Notes under the pieces: generated by a model
What the model saw: the letters and a program-made list of their open reading frames with translations, nothing else
Database searches by the model: none
What the model was told of the DNA's origin: nothing
In this document: positions 44,395 through 55,456 of the stretch, one piece after another
How positions within the stretch are numbered: position 1 is the stretch's first letter
How the letters are laid out: each line of letters starts with the position of its first letter
Program-made: the position numbers and the translations under genes
Assembly: GCA_019426215.1 (NCBI GenBank)
Contig: CM033391.1
Span: forward strand, 21,224,949 to 21,288,948
Length of the DNA stretch: 64,000 nt
Reading direction: 5' to 3'
DNA from: Buddleja alternifolia
Lineage: Eukaryota; Streptophyta; Magnoliopsida; Lamiales; Scrophulariaceae

Positions 44395-46944
44395 ATGTCT
44401 TCTGCTAGTTCAATTCCATCACCACTGAATGATGCTCCACCGGCTACGCCACGACCACCTGTTGTTGTCCCCCCTGTGGCTCCAACGATACCCCATGTTC
44501 CGGCTCAAGGAGAGAAACCCGGAAAGTTCAGTGGGGTTGATTTCAAAAGGTGGCAACAGAAAATGCTGTTCTACCTTACCACACTGAACTTGGCTAGGTT
44601 TCTGACCGAGAGTGCTCCTTCGGTACCCGAGGATGAAACTGATGGTCAACTAAGGGGTGCCTATGATGCATGGAATCATTGTGATTTTCTGTGTAGGAAC
44701 TACATTCTGAATGGGCTTGATGACACACCTTATAGTGTGTACAGTGCTTGCCGGACTGCAAGGGCTTTGTGGGAGTCTTTGGATAAAAAGTACCGGACTG
44801 AAGATCCGAGCCTAAAGAAGTTTGTAGTTGGAAAGTTCTTGGACTTCAAGATGGTGGATTCCAAGACCGTCATCAGTCAAGTCCAAGAGCTACAAATAAT
44901 CTTGCACGAAATTCATGCCGAGGACATGATGTTGAGCGAGTCTTTTCAAGTGGAGGCTATTATTGAAAATCTTCCACCGGGTTGGAGAGATTTCAAAAAT
45001 TATCTCAAACACAAACGCAAAGAGATGAGGCTTGAAGAATTGATCGTGGGGCTGAGGATTGAAGAGGACAATCGTTCAACAGACAAGAAGACAACCAAGT
45101 CGTCAACTCCTGTCATGGCTAACTTGGCTGAGTCTAGTGCTAATAAAAAGAGAAAGCATTCAGGCAAGCCTAAAGGAAAAGGAAAGAAGCGCAAGTTCAC
45201 CGGGAATTGCCACAACTGTGGGAAACCAAACCACATGGCTAGAGACTGTAGGGAGCCAAATAAGAGAGTTTCGAACCAAGGGAGAGTTCAAAGTCAAGCT
45301 CACCTAGCTGAAATGAAGGGCAAAAGTGTCCCGGTTGATCTATATGAGATTGACCTAAGTGTTGTTGTGTTCGAGTGCAACATGGTTGATAACCCAAAAG
45401 AATGGTTTGTCGACACTGGAGCTGCTCGACACATTTGCTCCGACAAGAAGATGTTCTCGAGGTATCTTCCAATCAGTGAACGAAAGCTTTTCATGGGAAA
45501 CCCTGCCACCTCGCCGGTAGTTGGGCTTGGAAGAGTGGTTCTAAAGATGACCTCGGGAAAAGAGCTAACTTTGGTTGATGTGTTGCATGTGCCGGATATT
45601 CGCAAGAATCTTATCTCGGGAGCTGCACTAGTTAAGGCAGGGTTGAAGTTAGCTTTTGAGGCTAATAGAGTACCGCTCACTAAAAGTGGGCATTTTGTAG
45701 GAAAAGATTACCTTGATAAGGACCTTTTCAAAATGAATGTAATGACGGTCATTCGTGACCTTGGAAAGTATGAATATGAAAAGAATAATTCTTCTTACTT
45801 GCTTGAGTATTCAAATTTGTGGCATGTTAGACTAGGACATGTTAATTTCAATACTATAAAAAGACTAGTTAAGTTGAATTTATTACCATCTTTTCAAATG
45901 AATGATCAACATAAATGCGAAATTTGGGTTGAAGCAAAGCTAGTCAAAACGCCGTTCCATACTATTGATGAAAGGAACACCGCACCTCTAGAACTTATTC
46001 ACAGTGATATTTGTGACTTAAAGTTTGTGCAAACTAGAGGTGGGAAAAAGTACTTTATTACATTCATCGATGATTGCACAAGATATTGCTATATTTACTT
46101 ACTTAGAAGTAAAGATGAAGCATTAGAAGCTTTCACTCATTATAAAAGTGAAGTTGAAAATCAATTAAACAAACGGATAAAAGTTATCCGAAGTGATAGA
46201 GGTGGCGAATATGGTGCGCCATTTGAGGAATTTTGTTCTAGTCATGGAATAATTCATCAAACCACAGCACCATACTCATCTCAATCTAATGGAGTTGCTG
46301 AACGAAAAAATCGTACTCTCAAGGAGATGATGAATGCGTTGCTAATCAACTCGGGTTTACCTCAGAATATGTGGGGGGAAGCAATTCTCTCGGCTAACTA
46401 TATTCTAAACAAAATTCCACATAGAAATAGCAGTGAAACTCCGTACGAGATGTGGAAAGGTAATAAACCTTCATACCGATACCTTAAAATGAGGGGGTGT
46501 TTAGCAAAGGTAGAAGTACCTAAACCTAAACAAGTGAAAATAGGGCCTAAAACTATTGATGGCATATTTATTGGATATGCGCTTAATAGTAGTGCCTATA
46601 GATTCCTTGTACATAAGTCGGATATTTCGGATATCCACGAAGGTACGATCATGGAATCAAGAAATGCTGTCTCTTTCGAGGACATCTTTCCATGTAAGGA
46701 AACAAACGAGGCGATCTCTTTGAAAAGACCTCGTGAAACTACGAGTGACAATAATCAAATTGAGGAAGAACCACGTCGTAGTAAAAGGACAAAGGTTGTA
46801 AAATCATTTGGTCATGATTTTCTGACCTATATGGCGGAAAACGAACTAAGAACTATTAAAGAAGCTTTATCAAGCCCAGATGCACTGCTCTGGAAAGAAG
46901 CTATTGATAGTGAAATTCAGTCAATTATGCAGAATCACACCTAG
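44395..46944 (+). pseudogene. Element C gag-protease-integrase ORF, ends at a premature stop
   Basis: Open from 44218, but I start it at ATG 44395 because the upstream codons are LTR and the protein beginning MSSASSIPSP fits copia gag. Order: Pro-rich start; UBN2-type capsid (about residues 40-230); Lys-rich region; intact zinc knuckle CHNCGKPNHMARDC (45208-45249); protease signature VDTGAARHIC (Asp codon 45412-45414); pre-integrase with WHVRLGHVNF; integrase with SDICD, RSDRGGEY and SNGVAERKNR. One zinc-binding Cys of the HHCC domain is Trp (CEIW, codon 45925-45927). The TAG at 46942-46944 stands where the family has Trp, just before the RT. Confidence 0.85.
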
Positions 46945-48373
46945 GAGATTGTAGATCTTCCAAAAGGTAGTAAACCATTGGGTTGTAAGTGGATTCTGAA
47001 GCATAAATATAAAGCTGATGGAAGTATCGATAAATATAAGGCTCGTTTGGTGGTCAAAGGATACCGACAAACTGAAGGCCTTGATTCTTTTGATACTTAC
47101 TCTCCTGTGTCAAGAATAACATCCATAAGAGTATTCATTGCGACTACTGCTCTGCACAACCTTGAGATACATCAAATGGATGTTAAAACCGCGTTCCTAA
47201 ATGGAGAGTTAGACGAAGAAGTCTATATGGAACAACCCGAAGGGTACATTGCCCCTGGGCAAGAAAAGAAAGTATGTAAGCTCGTTAAGTCATTGTATGG
47301 ACTTAAACAAGCTCCTAAACAGTGGCATGAAAAATTTGATAATACGATGTTATCAAATGGTTTCAAGATCAACGAATGTGACAAATGTGTCTACATAAAA
47401 CGCACTCAAAATGAATATGTCATTGTGAGTCTTTATGTTGATGACATGCTAATAATGGGAAGTAATCATGAATACTAAAGGCATGTTGAAAAGACATTTC
47501 GACATGAAAGATATGGGAAAAGCTGACGTTATATTAGGGATCAAAATCTCTAAGTCTAATGAGGGAATTGTCCTATCACAATCTCACTATGTTGAGTCTG
47601 TACTTAGGAAGTTTAATACATATGACAAAGACCCTATTAAGACACTTGTGGATCCTAATTTAACGTTAGAAAAGAATTATGGAGAGCCTATATCACAACT
47701 TGAATATTCACGGATTATTGGTAGTTTGATGTATATTGCAAACTGCACACGTCCGGATATTGCTTACTCTGTTAGTAAGTTGAGTAGATATACAAGTAAT
47801 CCAAGTCAAGACCATTGGAAGGCATTGACTCGAGTTCTTAGATATCTAAGATACTCTATAAATTATGGATTACATTATACGAGATATCCTGCTGTATTAG
47901 AAGGATACAGTGATGCAAATTGGATATCTGACACAAATGACTCCAAGTCTACTAGTGGTCATGTTTTTACCATATGTGGAGGAGCTGTGTCGTGGAAGTC
48001 TTCTAAGCAAACGTGCATAGCCCGATCAACAATGGAATTGGAGTTTATAGCTTTAGATAAAGCCAGAGAAGAAGCTGAATGGCTTCGAAATTTCTTAGAA
48101 GACATTCCATGTTGGACAAAACCTGTGCCTCCAATTTTAATACATTGTGATAGTCAATCGGTAATTGGAAGGGCACAAAGTAGTATGTACAATGGTAAGT
48201 CAAGACATATACGTCGACGAGATAATACCATTAAACAACTAATCCCTAGTGGCGTAATTTATATAGACTATGTAAAGTCAAAGGAAAATATTTCGGATCC
48301 GTTAACAAAAGGTTTGCCAAGAGATTTAGTTCAAAGTTCAACGAAGGGAATGGGCTTAAAGCCTACATGTTAA
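46945..48373 (+). pseudogene. Element C reverse transcriptase-RNase H, frameshifted
   Basis: It continues the same frame after the stop at 46942. RT blocks GCKWILK, ARLVVKGY and DVKTAFLNG precede the catalytic YVDD (47434-47445). Just downstream (about 47462-47478) a small indel, probably a deletion of a few codons, ends the frame. The rest reads in the overlapping frame 47468-48373, which has [11 protein letters not shown] and the RNase H blocks [16 protein letters not shown] and CDSQSV, and ends with a normal stop. Apart from these two lesions the protein looks well preserved. Confidence 0.85.
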
Positions 48374-48934
48374 GAATGGACATAGCGGAAACCCAACCTT
48401 ACTGACTGGAGATCCCAAGATCTTGGTTCAATGGGAGAACGAAGTTATGAAAGTTCATTTGTACTAGGAGTTTTAATAACTCCTCCCCATTCCTAGTTGT
48501 ATAAGTGCAACCTGCAGAGCGTAGCTGAGGCTAAGTTTTTGAAACTTTTAATGATTCATATACTGTCAATGTTTGTGATGTAATAAAGTGGAGTACGGAA
48601 GGGTACTCTTTATAGGAGATCACCTATGTAAGTGAGAAGTGAGGGCCGCTTCAATAAAGTAAAAACTTATGAATCCAAGATGGTGTTCCACGGCCAAAAT
48701 GGACCTAATTGAGAACAAGAACTGTAGAAAAACTATTGTGTGAATATCATTGTCTAGGTTCACACAAACGTCTGACCAATTCAAGACATCACGTTCATTG
48801 GGCAGCCAAGTGAATATGATGATATCTCACTAGGAAAGATTCAAAGCCACAAGCTATCTCTTCTGATGCAATAGTTTTTCGTCTGAACTCTCGTAGTGTC
48901 TGCATGTGCATTAATTTTCATTCATGTGGGGGAT
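48374..48934 (+). other. Element C 3' untranslated region and PPT
   Basis: Non-coding sequence between the RNase H stop and the 3' LTR, ending in the purine tract TGTGGGGGAT. Nothing else recognised. Confidence 0.75.
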
Positions 48935-49967
48935 TGTTGGAAATCTTGATTGAGTAAATTGTGTTTAGCACGATTTTATTAGAGATTTAAGTGAATTTCA
49001 CGTGTCAAAACTGGAATGTCTTTGGCTTAAATTAATTTACCTTTTGAGTAGATAAATTTAGAGTATTTAATTACTCAAATCCGATTTCGGGTGAATGAGA
49101 AATTAATTAGCAAAGTGTGTCACTTAAAACATTTCTCATAATTGGAACCAATAATTGATGTGAACAAAGGCGAATAAATGATCTCAATTATATGATCGAC
49201 GGCCGTGGTCGTATAAGAAATAGTTCATTTAGTTCGTGGTCTAAAATGTTCAAATCGAAAAATTGAGGGACCAATTTGAAAGGACTTAATGAATCAAGAT
49301 TCAAAGTTTTGGGGTCAAAATTAAAGTTTGTGGAAAGATAGGGGCTGAATTGCACAGCCGGATGGTGCAACCGGCCACACCTAATCAATGCCCGGAAAAG
49401 GTGGCTTGTTATTGGTTGAGAGGCGGGTTCACGGTGCACCCGCAGCACCAGATCATAGCCATGTCAGGCGCCTTTTGTCTTTTAGCTCAGGGGGTGTTTT
49501 GAACAGGTGCAACTCTTGGGGCTAATTTGAAAAGTCCGAAAAGGTGCAATCAGGGGGCGTTTTGTCCAAAAGACACAACTTTTGGGCCTTTCTGCAGAAA
49601 TCCGAAAAGTTGCATTTTGTGACCCAAAACCTTTCATTCTCTATAAATAGCCCCCTATAGTTAGAATTTATTCACACCAAAGTATTAACTTTATATCTCT
49701 TTCTCTCTTCTCTCTTTTAAGTACTAATTTGAGTACATAAAAGAATTCTTCATTCATAAATCGAGAGTTCTAGCAGAAGCTTGTTCGCTAGGCTTAGAAA
49801 TTTGGAGTGGTCCTATTTCTAAGACGATAGTCGTTGTATCTTGGGACACAAACGCCGTATCCCGTAACCACCAAGAGCGGGGCGTTATTGTGTTAAGGAA
49901 ATCGGGTAAGCCGTGCCTCGACTATACCGATTTCCATAACAAGTGCTACTACATTTTTTAAACAACA
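48935..49967 (+). repeat. Element C 3' LTR
   Basis: Near-identical to 43322-44362. It starts TGTTGGAAATCTTG (5' LTR: TGTTGAAAATC) and ends AAACAACA, then TSD ccacc. The shorter CT-rich tract accounts for most of the length difference. Confidence 0.92.
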
Positions 49968-50317
49968 CCACCCCTGCCACCTCTCACTCTTAAAGGCTCC
50001 ACCTCACCTACTTTCTCCACAGATACATACATATATCATCATATATATCATTAGAGTAGTAAAATTCTATTCTTCTCCGGGGTCGTGAAGGTACGTCTCT
50101 CCTCTCTCTTACTTTCTTTGTTTGGTTTTATTAGTGATCAGTTTATGGTTTTAGCTAAATAAATGTTTAATCACTATTTAATATATACTTCTATTTATGT
50201 AAAAAATGGATTAGGCATCAAGATCTTTCAAAATTTATTGGCTCATATCGGAATAATTAATTATTTGCTTAGCTTATGATCTATTTACTAGTGATCAATC
50301 GGATGAGGTGTTAATAT

Positions 50318-50700
50318 AATTTAACTTAATGGTGACTAATTGGTACCTCTATGATATGAAGATTCATTTAAACACAGAAATTGTCTTAATTCAATTTATT
50401 AGTGAAAGTTATTGTCATCTTTTAATTGAGTACTCACAAGTGTTTAATTGTGAATCTGTTTAGGTAGTTATTGAATGAAGGATTATTGATTAATTAGTGC
50501 AAATAGTACAAATGCAAGGGATTGGCTAATTAACCACTTCCAACTATCCAGGATTGTCCTCAAAGAAAGAAAACAGCAACAATGAAATGAATACTATTAG
50601 TATTTACTTGCCTATGACCAAGGGTAAACTTTAGAAATTCTTACGACTTTATTTCATTGTCCAATTGTAGAAGATTTTATTGATACATGGATAAATCAAA
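50318..50700 (-). repeat. Probable continuation of LTR fragment J
   Basis: Non-coding. It contains a segment ('ccaactatccaggattgtcctc', then 'cctatgaccaagggtaaac') of the kind seen in LTRs of tRNA-Asp-primed non-autonomous elements, and I join it to 42869-42957 on position only. It ends with tcaaa (50696-50700), the left TSD copy of element D. Confidence 0.4.
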
Positions 50701-52304
50701 TGTTAGAGTGTATGCCCTCAAATGCCATAAAAAGGATAGATTTATAGGGCATTAACTTGTAACTAAACAATATCTTTTTATTATATATAAGGCATTATCT
50801 TGTTGTTTTCGTATAGGCGTTTGTAAGGTGTTAATAAACAACGTAAAGTCCTTGAGTATAAGGCAAACCTTCTACATCCTATGGGATACGAAGAATGGCA
50901 CTAGAAGGGTTTGATCCTTATTCTCTAAATAGGGTTCGCAAGTCTAAGAAAGTATTTGACTGGACATCAATACAGAAGAAGGACTTGCATGATATAAGTT
51001 TTGACAAAGAAAATGTCAGTCGAACACTATGGAAATGATAGTGGGAACTTATGTAATATACATATAAGTTGGACTAATATGTTCGAACACGGCTCACATC
51101 AGTTTCATTACATGGGTATTCACTCACTGACAGTCAATGATGAAACTGATAAGTTGTGATAGGTTCGCGTGAACCTTAGACTTGAGGTGTCAAGTTGAAG
51201 ATGTACTTGTGACATCAAGTCTGTCATTAGAGTAGTTAGATCCAAATCACCCTTTGGTGGGATAGACCTCGAAGTGGGACTTGAAGGGCAAGTAGCATTG
51301 TTAACTGATTAGCAAAATGAGATTTATTCTCTAATAAGTGAATGAGCTAAATATCCTATGCAGTCATGAATGAGTGAGGTTAAAAGTCTTTGGCCAAAGC
51401 ATAAAATGACCTCGACTCATTATGAGCTAAGAATATGGTCAAGTCATGTGAGTTTGACTAAAACAATGACTCTCACTTGACTGGGATATAAGAATAAAAG
51501 GTTTATACACGTACGATATTCACAACGTATATAGTTTGGAATGATCCTATTCATTCACTCTGAATTGGGATATGATGTGAGTCATGTGACTGGCTAGGTG
51601 TTACTCACATCCTTTTGGTTTCCTCTCAATTGTCTTTTGAGACGAACCTAAAGAGTCGCGCTTAAAGGAAGTGCAAAAAGAAAATCATGGGAAAAGACTT
51701 GAGAGAATTTTCGGTATTGGATATCGAGATTAATTAATTAATCATTAGATTATTTTATTAATTAATTAAGTTAATGAATTAATTAATTCCTCATGGGAAT
51801 TTAATTATAATATTAACATGAATTTAGTTAATTATTTAATTAATTTATTCATTGGAAAAATAATATTAATTATTTAATTAATTAATAACCAAAGCCCGAA
51901 GGCTTAAAAACCCACAAGTGGGCGTCCACTATGAAGCCTAGGTTATTATTTTCTATTGTAGTATATATATACTACTTAGTGAAAAAATAACTAGGTCAAG
52001 AGAATTAACTTACAAACTTTCTCTCCAAGTCAAACTTTCCTCCCTTTCTCTCTCACTCTAGCCGTCCATCAAGGTGAAGGAGAAGGTGATTTTTGTTTTT
52101 TGACTCCGACGTGGCAATTTGGAGACAGCGATGGATTTGCTGTTCAAGAAAAGGATTGCAAAGGTGGTTCAGATTTCAACATACGTGAGAACGGTAATTA
52201 ATTTCGTAAAACTCAATTTAAATACGAGAAATAGAGATGAGCCACTGGGATTAAACTTATAATTCTTCCGCTGCGTTTTTGTTTTTATGCAATTTTTTCC
52301 AACA
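50701..52304 (+). repeat. Element D 5' LTR
   Basis: 1604 bases, TGTTAGAGTG to TTTTCCAACA, matched almost base for base by 62576-64000. It is AT-rich with TTAATTAA tracts (about 51725-51890) and a TATA-like TATATATAC near 51963. Confidence 0.93.
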
Positions 52305-52305
52305 G

Positions 52306-52316
52306 TGGTATCAGAG
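52306..52316 (+). other. Element D primer-binding site
   Basis: TGGTATCAGAG, one base inside the 5' LTR, the classic copia site for initiator tRNA-Met. Confidence 0.92.
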
Positions 52317-54128
52317 TCAATCTCTGATTTCTGTATTTAATTGATTATGTGTCTTTCGCGTTTTTGAAGCATGTTTTAAATATATTTTTTCGTGATCATA
52401 ATCCATGATTTTTCTGTGTTTAATTCATGTATGTTGTATTATGATGACTTGTGAATTGAAAAATCTAATTTTTGTGAGAATCGGGTCGGAAAAACTCCGT
52501 GACGAGCGCAACGAGGACAACGTGCGCAGTCTGCGCGCTGGGTCGTGTGATGGGGCCTGGCCACGCGGCCGTGCGCTGGGCGCACGGCACACGTCGTGTC
52601 GTGTGCCCAGCGCACATGGGCCCAGTTACGTGGGCCCCGATCCTAATGGGTCGGGTTATTTTTTCTCGGGTCCAATTTTTTAAAAAAATGGGTTTTGGGC
52701 TGTTTTAATTATTCGAGTGGGTCAAAAGGATGATGACCCAGATTTAATTAAATAAGCTTAAATTGTTTTATTTAAAAATTATGGACTCTTCAATAAATTA
52801 GTTTTGGGCCTAATTAATTAAAATTAAATATGCCAATGGTTGGTAATTATATTTTATGAAATTAAGCCCAAATTGTTTTTATTGAATATTATTAATTTAA
52901 GTGAAATAATTAATTAATGGTTCTTGGAGAATTTTTTAATTAAGTTATTTATTTAAATTAATGACTCTCACTAAATGGTTTATTGTCATGATTATCAATA
53001 AAATTTGAAATTTTATTGAGGGAATTAATTAGTTGGACTAATTATTCATTAACTTAATCACCAACATAATTGCTTTATTTTTTGCAAGCATGTATTATAT
53101 GATGGTAACATTGTCCATGGGTTTAGGTTATTCTTTTGATTGTATTTCATTTTATGGGTTGTAAGGACCGGATTTGAGCCCGTTTATTTTATTTCTAGAA
53201 TTATGTATAGGTTGTTAAATAATCTCATGTAATAGATAGAAATAGAATAGGCCTTTCAAGAGGAGATTAATCCAAAAGAAGAGGAGCTTGGAGCCCATGA
53301 AGAATAGCTAGGCTTATTTTTCCTTTCTAATGATGGCCCATTAGCTTGGGCCCTCTAGATAAAGCCCATGGACATATGTGTTGGTTTATTGCTTTCGATG
53401 CATGTTCATTACTTGTATGAAGCATGTATGTTAACAATATGCACTATATAAATTGAATAATGTGCAAATTGAGACTTAGATAAATGTTTAGAACATGAAT
53501 TCTCCCAAGCAAAAATTGATACTAAGTTAGTAAGGAGTGCTAGGCATCCTTTCCCTCCACTAAACTTAATGAAATTAAGAATTAAACCTTGTATATAGCA
53601 TCTTCCCAGTAAGTGGGGGTAGTATATCAAGATTTAATTCTAGAATTTTATGAAGTGCATTAGATACCTTAATCTAGACATATTTCACCCCAAATATCGT
53701 TAAAGGGTTGCAAGGTGAAATTCAAATGTTAGATTATGAGGAGTTAGTGGGAGTGAACTTAGATAATCCACAAAGCCTATAAATCGTTAAAGGGTTGCGG
53801 TTTTTGTGGATTATGGGAAAAAGAAGATTGAACCATCTATTGGATAGATTGATGTTGGACATCACTTTAATTAAAATAATGGACCAAATATCGTTAAAGG
53901 GTTGCCATCCATTAGATTAATTAAAGAAATCAATCCCCACCATGAAGTACATTGCAACGATCACTTCCGTTTTTCACAGTGGAAGTGTGAATCTCGAAAA
54001 ATGTAGTGGGTGCCAAGTTATAAGTCGAAGTCTTTGATTTTATACTTGGTTTAAGTTTAGTTACACAAGTCTAATAATGGCTGGTTTATTTTCTGCAGCT
54101 ATTTTGATTTATCTCTCTCAAAACAAAA
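52317..54128 (+). other. Element D leader (untranslated)
   Basis: About 1.8 kb between PBS and gag. First comes a GC-rich block (about 52490-52650) with the 11-bp inverted repeat GTGCGCTGGGC (52571-52581)/GCCCAGCGCAC (52605-52615). It stays open in two frames only because it lacks stops. AT-rich tracts follow, then a block shared with E and 210-1113 (about 53150-53470), then the hairpin array. An intron-like acceptor (ttattttctgcag, ending about 54098) lies shortly before the gag ATG, so a spliced leader is possible. Confidence 0.7.
53523..53926 (+). other. RNA hairpin array with a repeated loop, D leader
   Basis: Five consecutive inverted repeats. (1) TAAGTTAGT 53523-53531 with ACTAAACTTA 53559-53568. 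(2) AGAATTAAA-c-CTTG 53578-53591 with CAAG-a-TTTAATTCT 53628-53641. (3) TAATCTA-g-ACAT and ATTTCACC (53670-53689) with GGTGAAAT (53714-53721) and ATGTTAGATTA (53726-53736). (4) 12 bp perfect, ATAATCCACAAA 53763-53774 with TTTGTGGATTAT 53803-53814. (5) CTTTAATTA and TAATGGA (53865-53883) with TCCATTA and TAATTAAAG (53908-53926). The loops of 3, 4 and 5 share ATCGTTAAAGGGTTGC (53696-53711, 53783-53798, 53890-53905). In 3 and 5 the 24-base loops differ at only one position, while the stems are unrelated. Confidence 0.8.
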
Positions 54129-55231
54129 ATGACTATCAACCCACTTTCTATTTTACTCGAAAAGAACATCCTTACCGGACCCAACTACGTGGATTGGCTA
54201 AGGAACTTGAGAACAGTTCTCAACATGGAGTCCTTGGGATACGTGTTGGACACACACATCCCTACTCCTCCTTCCAGAACACATGCCAACGAGGAAGATG
54301 TCCAAGCTCATGAAAAATGGGTAAAGGACGATGTCCGAGTGCACGGGTACATTCTCGGCTCAATGACAAACGAGCTTCAGAGGTCCCACGAGAAGATGAC
54401 CACAATAAGGGCTATCTTGGCACACTTGGTCGAGCTCTATGGTGAGCATAACCGTACTACTAGATATGAGATATCTAAAGAGCTCTTCGGGGCCAAAATG
54501 AGAGAAGGTGCGAAAGTTGGGGATCATATCCTCAAGATGATCTCGAGGATTGAGAGATTGGAGGCTCTCGATTTTACAATAACCCACATCTTCAAACCGA
54601 TCTCATTTTGCAGTCACTTCCTGATTCTTTTTTCCAGTTTGTCATGAACTTCAATTGTAATGAGATTGAAGGCAACTTAGCTGGGCTAATGAATAAATTA
54701 AACACTGCACAATCTCAATTGAAGCCCAAGGGAAAGGAAACTGCATTGGTTATCTTTTCTGGGCCCAAACGGGCAAAGAATAAGAAGAAGAAAGCTAAGA
54801 AGTAGAGTGGCGAGCTTGGAGCTCAGGGTGGTGTCGATAAAGGAAAAGGGAAAGCTCCTGTGAATCGCAAGCGTAAAGGGCCACAAAAGACAGACAGATG
54901 CCTACATTGCGGTGAGCTGGGCCATTGGAGAAGGAACTGTCCGAACATGGGGCCGGGCACACAAGGTATGAAACTTTATGTTCATGAAACTTATTGTTCT
55001 ATGGCCGTCTTCTCAACATCTTGGATTCTTGATTCTGGAGCAAGTGCTCACATTTGTTGTATGAATCAGGATCTGGTGCGAGGAACGAAGCTGGACAGTG
55101 ATGAGGTGAAGATAAAAGTAGGTAGCGGGCATAGCGTCGACGCTACTGGAATTGGATCTACCTCATTGATTTTAAATTCTGGACATATACTATTTCTGGA
55201 TAATGTTTTAGTTTTGCCCAATGGGCTTTAA
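54129..55231 (+). pseudogene. Element D gag and protease, broken
   Basis: The gag starts at ATG 54129 (MTINPLSILLEKN). The UBN2-type capsid reads to about 54590, where an indel shifts it to the frame 54608-54805, which ends in a Lys-rich run and a TAG. The same frame resumes and gives a basic stretch and an intact zinc knuckle CLHCGELGHWRRNC (from 54899), then the protease signature WILDSGASAHIC (Asp codon 55031-55033). A TAA at 55229-55231 ends it in the 'LPNGL-KNI' region where the family reads through. It is homologous to the E gag at 22917. Confidence 0.82.
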
Positions 55232-55456
55232 AACATTGCTTCTATTCCCGTTTTAGTTAAATTTGGTTACACTTTCCGTTTTATTGATGAACGATGCAAC
55301 ATTTATTATGGTAATAAATTAGTAGGCTTTGCTTCTTTAATAAATGGATTGTATTACCTTAATGTCCAGAATGAGTGTTCTGTGCATACTATACAAAGGA
55401 AACGTAGTAGGCTTGGAATAAACCAAAGATTGATTTGGCATCTTAGACTAGGCCAT
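55232..55456 (+). pseudogene. Element D pre-integrase, first part
   Basis: It continues the protease frame after the stop (ASLINGLYYLN, RLIWHLRLGH) up to the insertion point of element H. The His-rich end is part of the HHCC domain; the rest follows at 59944. Confidence 0.8.

Larger units (their letters stand above)
43322..49967 (+). mobile_element. Element C: nearly intact copia retrotransposon
   Basis: Complete structure of about 6.6 kb with perfect TSD ccacc (43317-43321 and 49968-49972), LTRs 43322-44362 and 48935-49967, gag-pol in one plus-strand reading direction, and PPT TGTGGGGGAT (48925-48934). No standard tRNA-iMet PBS is visible next to the 5' LTR. The coding region has one in-frame stop and one short indel, so it is close to autonomous but broken. 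The LTRs are very similar to each other by eye, so it is relatively young. Confidence 0.92.
42958..50317. mobile_element. K: candidate LTR or element with TGTAACACC end, split by C
   Basis: The left piece (42958-43321) starts TGTAACACCC, a common start of plant gypsy LTRs. The right piece (49968 to about 50317) ends near GGTGTTAATAT, a plausible inverted partner. The flanks aatta (42953-42957) and aattt (50318-50322) would be an imperfect TSD. Both pieces are non-coding; the right one has a pyrimidine-rich tract around 50091-50125. It may be a solo LTR of about 0.7 kb. The right boundary is uncertain. Confidence 0.4.

Noticed and set aside
44419..45680. Minus-strand open frames opposite element C gag
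   Set aside because: They mirror the well-supported plus-strand gag and protease and have no recognisable domains.
52405..52708. Overlapping open frames in the GC-rich part of the D leader
   Set aside because: They are open because the segment is GC-rich and palindromic, with no similarity to proteins I know, and they lie in an untranslated leader between PBS and gag.
53962..53988. Sixth hairpin of the D array (CACTTCC/GGAAGTG)
   Set aside because: The inverted repeat is real, but it lacks the conserved loop core and is short, so I did not count it with the repeated-loop hairpins.
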